The translations under genes were made by a program, and so were the position numbers. Below, in pieces: positions 17,258-21,790 of a stretch of DNA of 21,790 bases (within the stretch, counting starts at the first letter, position 1; each line of letters begins with the position of its first letter). The notes beneath the pieces were generated by a model. The model ran no database searches. It saw nothing but the letters and a program-made list of their open reading frames with translations, and was not told where the DNA came from. The stretch comes from Priapulus caudatus (taxonomy: Eukaryota > Priapulida > Priapulimorpha > Priapulimorphida > Priapulidae). The stretch lies in the NCBI RefSeq assembly GCF_000485595.1, contig NW_014578392.1, positions 8,139-29,928 of the forward strand. The letters are read 5' to 3'.

Positions 17258-17411
17258 TTTGGATATGATAAAGTTGGCTCATTATGTGATTAGTTAAATC
17301 GCTTCGTGAAACAGATTTTTATATATGATTAACTAATCATAATTACAGGAAGTTAAGTATGATTAGTGATTTAATCATAATAAATGTTAATCACGCTTCG
17401 TGAAACCGACC
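17258..17411 (-). repeat. Harbinger-type element end with doubled GGTTTCACGAAGCG repeat
   Basis: On the minus strand GGTTTCACGAAGCGTGATTAAC (17407-17386) is followed 94-95 bases later by GTTTCACGAAGCGATTTAAC (17312-17293). A hairpin GTGATTAGTTAA / TTAACTAATCAT (17286-17298, 17325-17341) lies between the second copy and the interior. The outer edge CAGGGGTCGG (17415-17406) abuts the interrupted Mutator-like gene copy. The architecture matches that of 7791-7985. Confidence 0.68.
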
Positions 17412-17720
17412 CCTGAGCTTGATCTGTGTAAACATGCCGATAATCTTGTGGTCGTCGATGTGGTCCTCTTATTGCCAAGCCGATTGCTTGCATTGCTGAT
17501 TGCACCATCTTGTGCCGGTTTTCGATCGAGATGGTATTGTAGCGAACGTCCATCTGTATGTTGATCGGGGATTCTTCATCAAGGCCTCGATCTCAGGTGG
17601 ATGACAGTCTTCAGTTCCTTTCTCAAATCTAACATGTCGGCTTCATTCAGTCGCACGGTCTCGGCGCTAACCGTGGCTGACCAGCCCAGTCCTTCTGTCC
17701 AGGCATATACCGACCGCAGC
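17412..17720 (-). pseudogene. Mutator-like transposase-family gene, N-terminal fragment (copy 2)
   Basis: Homologous to 19148-19440. It reads GLGWSATVSAET then LRKELKTVIHL; a stop and shift near 17583 follow, then MDVRYNTISIENRHKMVQSA and MQAIGLAI, and it ends near 17412, where the Harbinger end begins. The rest of the gene (equivalent to about 18560-19148 of the other copy) is missing here, so the Harbinger insertion was accompanied by or followed by a deletion. Family assignment is as for 18618-19430. Confidence 0.6.
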
Positions 17721-17829
17721 TACTTCAAATAATTATCGGAGAAAAGTGTAGTTAAAAAATATATTAGTATGTATATTGTATACAGTATATTGTGCCGCAG
17801 AGAGGTGGAGCCTTCATCCTGCGTCAGTC

Positions 17830-18580
17830 CTTCTAGCCTAGGGTTTCCCCACCTAAGTCAGAGCCATGTCCTAAAATCCTTTACAAGTATTTCTTGGATT
17901 AAAAAATGGTTAGAGAAAGCAAATACGTGGGCCTGTCAGTATGCCCGATGCAGCTCATGCGTCTCTTGAATTCCCTCTGTTCTGTATTTTTCTGTGCTGA
18001 TGATTGATGCAATTTTTATTGTGAAAGAAATGGGATCGAGCATTGTTCTCCTCTGAAATGTCGTACACCAAAATGGAGCCTGTATGCTAGCCTATCAACT
18101 TTAATTGTTTTCCATTGCTGATCATGCGTTTTTATGCATACCAGCCCATATAGCCTGCTTTTGTGCGTGTTCACATGAATAAAATGCATTAATCATTTCC
18201 ACCAGAAATCACTGATTCTGTAATCCTTTACATGTAATTCTTTGATTAAAAAATCGTTAGAGAAAGCAAACATGGAGGTATGTCAGCATGCCTGTTGCAG
18301 CTCATGCGTCTCTTGCATTCCCACCGTTTTGTATTTTGCTCTGCAGTTTTAAAATTGATGAGCTGATGACTGATGCAATTTTTATTGTGAAACAAATTGG
18401 AGCATTGTTTTCCTCTGAAAGGTCGTACACCAAAATGGAGCCTGTATGCTAGCCTATCAACTTCAATTGTTTTCCGTGCTGATCTTGCGTTTTTATGCAT
18501 AGCAGCCCATATAGCCTGCGTTTGTGCGTGTTCCCATGAATAAAATGCATTCGTCATTTTCGCCATAAATCACCAATTTG
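17830..18580. repeat. Compound-unit repeat dimer, copy 2 (monomers at ~17871 and ~18219)
   Basis: Starts with the same CTAGCCTAGGGTTTCCCCAC lead as copy 1. Two monomers of about 348 and 360 bases follow, each with the AATAAA word (18179-18184 and 18539-18544). The first monomer lacks a short piece near 17997 (TTTTCTGTGCTGATGATTGA in place of the longer form). Apparent minus frames ending ECKRRMSC..HAD recur in the monomers but are repeat-derived and not supported as genes. Confidence 0.85.
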
Positions 18581-18617
18581 CTCATACGTTATCTAAAGTA
18601 ATTATCTGGTGCACTGC

Positions 18618-19430
18618 CTAATGAGCACAGCCGATAGCTGTCCTCACAAAAGTGACAACTGTGCATTTGACAAGGTCAGGCAGCTTCCTCACTGTGATGT
18701 CTGAATCTCCGCAGGTTATCTTAAACAGTTCGTTTTTAATCAAATGGCATCTGGCCCTTATATAGAAGAAAATTAATTGTTGTACAAGGCGTCCTTCCCT
18801 TCCTACGCCGATCTGTCGCACCCACGCATCGCCCTGTTGACTTTTGCTTTCATGCCAGCCTCGAATTGCGACTGGCCAAGATAAATCGTGTTGGCCAGTT
18901 GAGCGACATTTCAGAATGGATCCATCACCTTCATTGCCTCGTTAATGCCAGCGCTTCCTCTCCCATCGCTGTCGGCCGTTGCATGCTTGACAAGGAGTCT
19001 CTCTGAGGCAAACTGTCGTCCCATCTCCAGCTTGATCATTATTTTCGAGAGCGGCGCATGCTTGTGAACGTTTGCGGTGCAGTCAACGTGCCTGGGACAC
19101 GTTACCGAATATCCTCGCTTTCTGAGCCATGCTTCTAGAGTGCAAAGCTTGTTCTGCGTAAACATGACGATAATCTTGTGGTCGTCGGTATGGTCCTAGC
19201 TCTTATCGCCAAGCCGATTGCTTGCGTTGCCGATTGCACCATCTTGTGCCGGTTTTCAATTGAGATGGTGTTGTAACGAACGTCCATCTGTATGTTGATT
19301 GGGGAATCTTCGTTGAGGACTCTCAGGTGGTTGACAGTCTTCAGTCCCTTCCTCAAATGCGACATGTTGGCTGCGTTGGGTTGCTCGGTCTCGGCACTGA
19401 CTGTGGCTGACCAGCCCAGTCCTTTTATTC
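18618..19430 (-). pseudogene. Mutator-like transposase-family gene, decayed (copy 1 of the compound unit)
   Basis: Read from 19430: GLGWSATVSAETEQPNAANM, LRKGLKTVNHLRVL, DVRYNTISIENRHKMVQSAT; a shift near 19190; then HKIIVMFTQNKLCTLEAWLR, KRGYSVTCPRHVDCTANVHK, EMGRQFASERLLVKHATADS (with D.DGRG following), a TGA at 18913-18911, then LGQSQFEAG; another shift; and RARCHLIKNELF, TVRKLPDLVK. This order matches a large multi-copy invertebrate protein family annotated as Mutator-like transposase domain proteins, where a TDGD and a DTTHLGQSQF motif carry conserved acidic residues. Here the second motif reads NTIYLGQSQF, so an acidic residue is lost. At least two frameshifts and one stop make it non-functional. 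The family name is from memory. Confidence 0.58.
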
Positions 19431-19559
19431 ACTCATATACTGACCGCAGCTACTCCAAATAATTATCAGGGAAAAGTGTAGTTAAAAAATATATTAGTAA
19501 ATAGCAGTGGATATCAGACAGAAGATTGTGCCGCAGAGAGGTGGAGCCTTTATCCTGGA

Positions 19560-20062
19560 TCAGTCCTTCTAGCCTAGGGTTTCCCCACCTGAGTGAGAGC
19601 CATTTCCTAAAATCCTTTACAAGTATTTCTAGGAGTAAAAAATGGTTAGAGAAATCAAACACTTAGGCCTGTCAACATGCCCGATACAGCTCATGCGTCT
19701 CTTGCATTCCCACCGTTCTGTATTTTGCTGTGCTGGTGATTGATGCAATTTTGTCATGAAACAAATGCTAGTATTGTTGTCCTCACATGCCATAGTATGA
19801 ATGCTATACACCAAAATGGAGCCTGAACACTATAGTCTATAACCTTCAATTGTTTTCCGTTGCTGATCTTGAATTTTTATGCATAGCAGCCCATAGCCTG
19901 CTTTTGTGCGTGCATGTTTCCATGAATAAAATGCATTCATCATTTTTACCAGAAATCACTGATTCTGAAATCCTGTACAAGTAATTCTTTGATTAAAAAA
20001 TTGTTAGAGAAAGAAAATACTTGGGCCTGTCAACATGCCCGATACAGCTCATGCGTCTCTTG
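19560..20062. repeat. Compound-unit repeat dimer, copy 3 (second monomer truncated)
   Basis: Starts with CTAGCCTAGGGTTTCCCCAC, with monomers at about 19607 (359 bases) and 19966. The second is cut at GCGTCTCTTG (20062), where it abuts a hAT-like exon. The 5' side (19148-19560) matches 17412-17830 without interruption, showing that the duplicated unit includes the gene start, the spacer and the dimer. Confidence 0.85.
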
Positions 20063-21054
20063 TTCAGATCTTTGTTGCTGACATCTGTACTGCTATCAAC
20101 AAGAACACTTACGTACTTGGCACCTTGTATATTCTCCATAACTGGGTCCATGATGTCATCGTGCAGGTACGGGATGAATCTACGTTTTTTTTAAATCAGA
20201 AATTGGTATTAAAATCCAATGTGAAAGAAACCAGTGAAGTGCACTGCTATGCGACCTCGATGATCAGTTGAACGCCTACTGGTATTTCATCATTGTCATT
20301 ATTAAAGTAATTCACCTACTACAACATGTTTAGACATATGGGTTTATTTGTAAATTAACTTAGTAATCTCTACTTAATCAGAGTTCAATTTAAATTCAAT
20401 AATTTGCAATTTTTTTTGTAAATTTGCAATTTTAATTTGTTAATTTTTTGTAATTCCTCTTAATTATTGCTGTATATATAAAATTTCTCCCTTATGATAA
20501 AAAGTAACAATAACACTGACATTTACCTTCGACAAGGATTGTCGCTGCTATACATGTTTCCCATAGACAGCCCATTGGTCGTTTGCAGGTCAATGAGCGA
20601 CGTGTACTGCTTGAATGAGACCTCTTCCTTTACCACATAGTATGCCGTGGTAAAAAGACGGCACAGCTGTTCTCTCTCCCTAACCTCAATCTTGTGCAAA
20701 CAGCTTGGAATGGACGCTCTGTTTCTTGTGCCTAGCTGTGTTGCTCTCTTTGCATCCATGCATTGCAGATGCTGTTTGCTCTTTGCGTGAGATTGAAGCA
20801 TCTCTTTTCTAAAGTGATCAGTTCCTTTATAGAAGGGGCTTCTCTTGTCGGCAACAGAAAGAAATTCGTTGCATAGACCACATCATCATCTGTTCTTTCT
20901 CGCTGTAAGAAACCCAGGTGAACTCTTCTTTCCACTTGGGTACAAATTGGCGGTGGCAACTTTTCTCATAGTCCCCAAAGGCAGAGGACTTCATGCGTTT
21001 CATCCCGACCTGTACCGCTGCGCTTGTGGCTGGAGATTCAGGGGTTTGTCGGGG
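20063..21054 (-). pseudogene. hAT/ZNF862-like protein, two exons, truncated and frameshifted
   Basis: Exon 1 (about 21054-20527): KRMKSSAFGDYEKSCHRQFV, KWKEEFTWVSYSEKEQM, a one-base shift near 20883, then a BED/TTF-like zinc finger C-x2-C-x27-H-x5-H (CGLCNEF ... LQSHAKSKQH), and LCRLFTTAYYVVKEEVSFKQ, LIDLQTTNGLSMG, SSDNPCR. The exon ends at donor GTAAAT (20526-20521). Exon 2 (20179-20063) starts after a CGTAG acceptor in the matching phase (AG plus A) and encodes FIPYLHDDIMDPVMENIQ and VSVLVDSSTDVSN. This is the N-terminal architecture of ZNF862/KIAA1586-like hAT-derived proteins. The catalytic and dimerisation parts are lost where repeat copy 3 begins. The 347-base intron is AT-rich. An in-frame TAG lies upstream at 21057-21055, preceded by an ATG at 21090. 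Confidence 0.7.
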
Positions 21055-21276
21055 CTACGGCCACCGTCTCCGCTGTCCTGAGATTGCCATGTTCATCATT
21101 GGAGGAGGGGGTACATCGAGCGAAAAAGTCGTATAGTCAGATTAGTCCGCTTTTGACCTCGCTTTTCTTGTTCCTGACCATGATTGGCCATACTGGTGAC
21201 GTCCGAGGAAAGCCATTTAGCGCTAGCGTTAAAATAACGTTAATGAAGGTCCACTAGTCAACATCTAGCTGGTTCA

Positions 21277-21310
21277 GTGCATTACGAGGAGTGTATAATA
21301 TATCCCTTGT
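21277..21310 (-). repeat. Possible Tc1 terminal repeat end
   Basis: On the plus strand CAGTGCATTACGAGGAGTGT begins at about 21276, about 130 bases beyond the transposase stop. CAGTG-type ends at such a distance are common in Tc1 elements. The expected TA target dinucleotide is not intact (TT precedes it), and the partner repeat lies outside the window. Confidence 0.35.
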
Positions 21311-21405
21311 GCATATTAATTGAAACAAGCAATGGAAAAGTACAAAATAGTGATTATTTTTAATTTCACTTGGTATTTTTATTATAACCCTTACAAATGG
21401 ACATA

Positions 21406-21790
21406 TTAGTAACTGGTATGACCTCCTTTATTCTTCAGCACCATTTGAACGCGGTTTGGCATCGAATCCACCAAGTTTGAACAGTCAGTGAGGATTTTGG
21501 TGTCCCTGTGCCATACCTGAATCAGCGCCTCGATCAGCTTATCCATCGTCGTACTGTCCACTCCACGAAGGCGACTTTTGCAGATTAACCATAAATTCTC
21601 AATTGGATTCAAATTCGGAGAGTTCCCAGGCCATTCCAGTACGTCTATATGCTTCTCATTCATGAAATCCTTCACCATTTTGGATGTGTGACAAGGGGCA
21701 AGGTCTTGTTGAAATATCCCAGAACCGTCAGGATACGTTTTTTCCAGTTCTGGAACCACTTCTTTGAAAGATTTCAATGTACTGTGGAGA
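21406..21790 (-). CDS. Tc1-like transposase, C-terminal half (cut by window end)
   Basis: Cut-and-paste transposase of the Tc1/mariner superfamily. The frame is open from the window edge to a stop at 21406, with no shift or stop. It shows FQQDLAPCHTSKMVKDFM, then LEWPGNSPNLNPIENLW. The second catalytic Asp (QQD) and the Glu (PIEN) are separated by 34 residues, the D34E spacing of Tc1. LKNKGGHTSY ends the protein. The first catalytic Asp and the DNA-binding domains would lie beyond 21790. This is the best preserved transposase fragment in the window and may be relatively young; whether the full gene is intact cannot be seen. Confidence 0.92.
   Translation of the reverse strand, partial: LHSTLKSFKEVVPELEKTYPDGSGIFQQDLAPCHTSKMVKDFMNEKHIDVLEWPGNSPNLNPIENLWLICKSRLRGVDSTTMDKLIEALIQVWHRDTKILTDCSNLVDSMPNRVQMVLKNKGGHTSY

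Noticed and set aside
18246-18566. 106-codon minus open frame inside a repeat monomer
   Set aside because: Equivalent frames in the other monomers are broken at different places, and the sequence belongs to a non-coding repeat, so the frame is incidental.
1-21790. CRISPR array, bacterial operon or phage system
   Set aside because: The tandem repeats have no regular spacers, there are no ribosome binding sites or operon spacing, and all identified coding relics are eukaryotic transposon or spliced-gene types.

Overview
This window looks like intergenic DNA from a metazoan nuclear genome, probably a marine invertebrate such as a mollusc, amphioxus or similar animal; the sequence alone does not settle the phylum. 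The evidence is the absence of operons or dense genes, intron-type GT/AG signals, microsatellites, and many layers of decayed eukaryotic transposable elements. I find no complete functional transposase or polymerase gene and no RNA gene.

Layout. 1-2081: GT-rich DNA with a strong hairpin, a tandem repeat full of TGACGTCA (CRE-type) sites, and the first copy of an ~0.88 kb segment encoding (minus strand) a short protein with a GIY-YIG-like tail. 2085-2728: fragments of an uncharacterised invertebrate protein family. 2930-3160: non-LTR/SINE-like tail. 3620-4840: broken Ty3/gypsy RT-RNase H-integrase fragment (minus). 4954-9875: a second Ty3/gypsy-type element (minus strand) with one full 914-bp LTR, a polypurine tract, protease and gag remnants, a near-perfect tRNA-Pro primer binding site and a truncated 5' LTR; its RT-RNase H-integrase is missing. 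Its gag is split by a 2.13-kb PIF/Harbinger-type element (6814-8941; 49-bp TIRs, TAA target duplication), which carries the second copy of the GIY-YIG-like segment, half of a Harbinger transposase and a MADF-like exon.

9876-13090: less repetitive DNA with a second MADF-like exon and a previously hidden candidate spliced gene on the minus strand (11180-12104; four exons with good splice sites, one in-frame stop). 13093-13650: fold-back element and TGACCTT-rich repeats. 14030-15055: another gypsy RT/RNase H fragment, broken by one stop codon. 15983-20062: three copies of a compound unit made of a ~350-bp repeat dimer plus (minus strand) a gene resembling the invertebrate 'Mutator-like transposase' family; a Harbinger Myb/SANT gene (16782-17257) with its element end has replaced part of this array. 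20063-21054: two phase-compatible exons of a hAT/ZNF862-like protein, truncated by the repeat array. 21406-21790: C-terminal half of a Tc1 transposase (D34E), cut by the window end.

How the parts relate: nothing here forms a pathway. The interest lies in nested insertions that can be put in relative order, in two Harbinger-type ends with the same doubled-repeat architecture, one beside a transposase and the other beside the Myb partner gene, in an RT-less GIY-YIG protein present twice, and in the hidden spliced gene near 11.2-12.1 kb.
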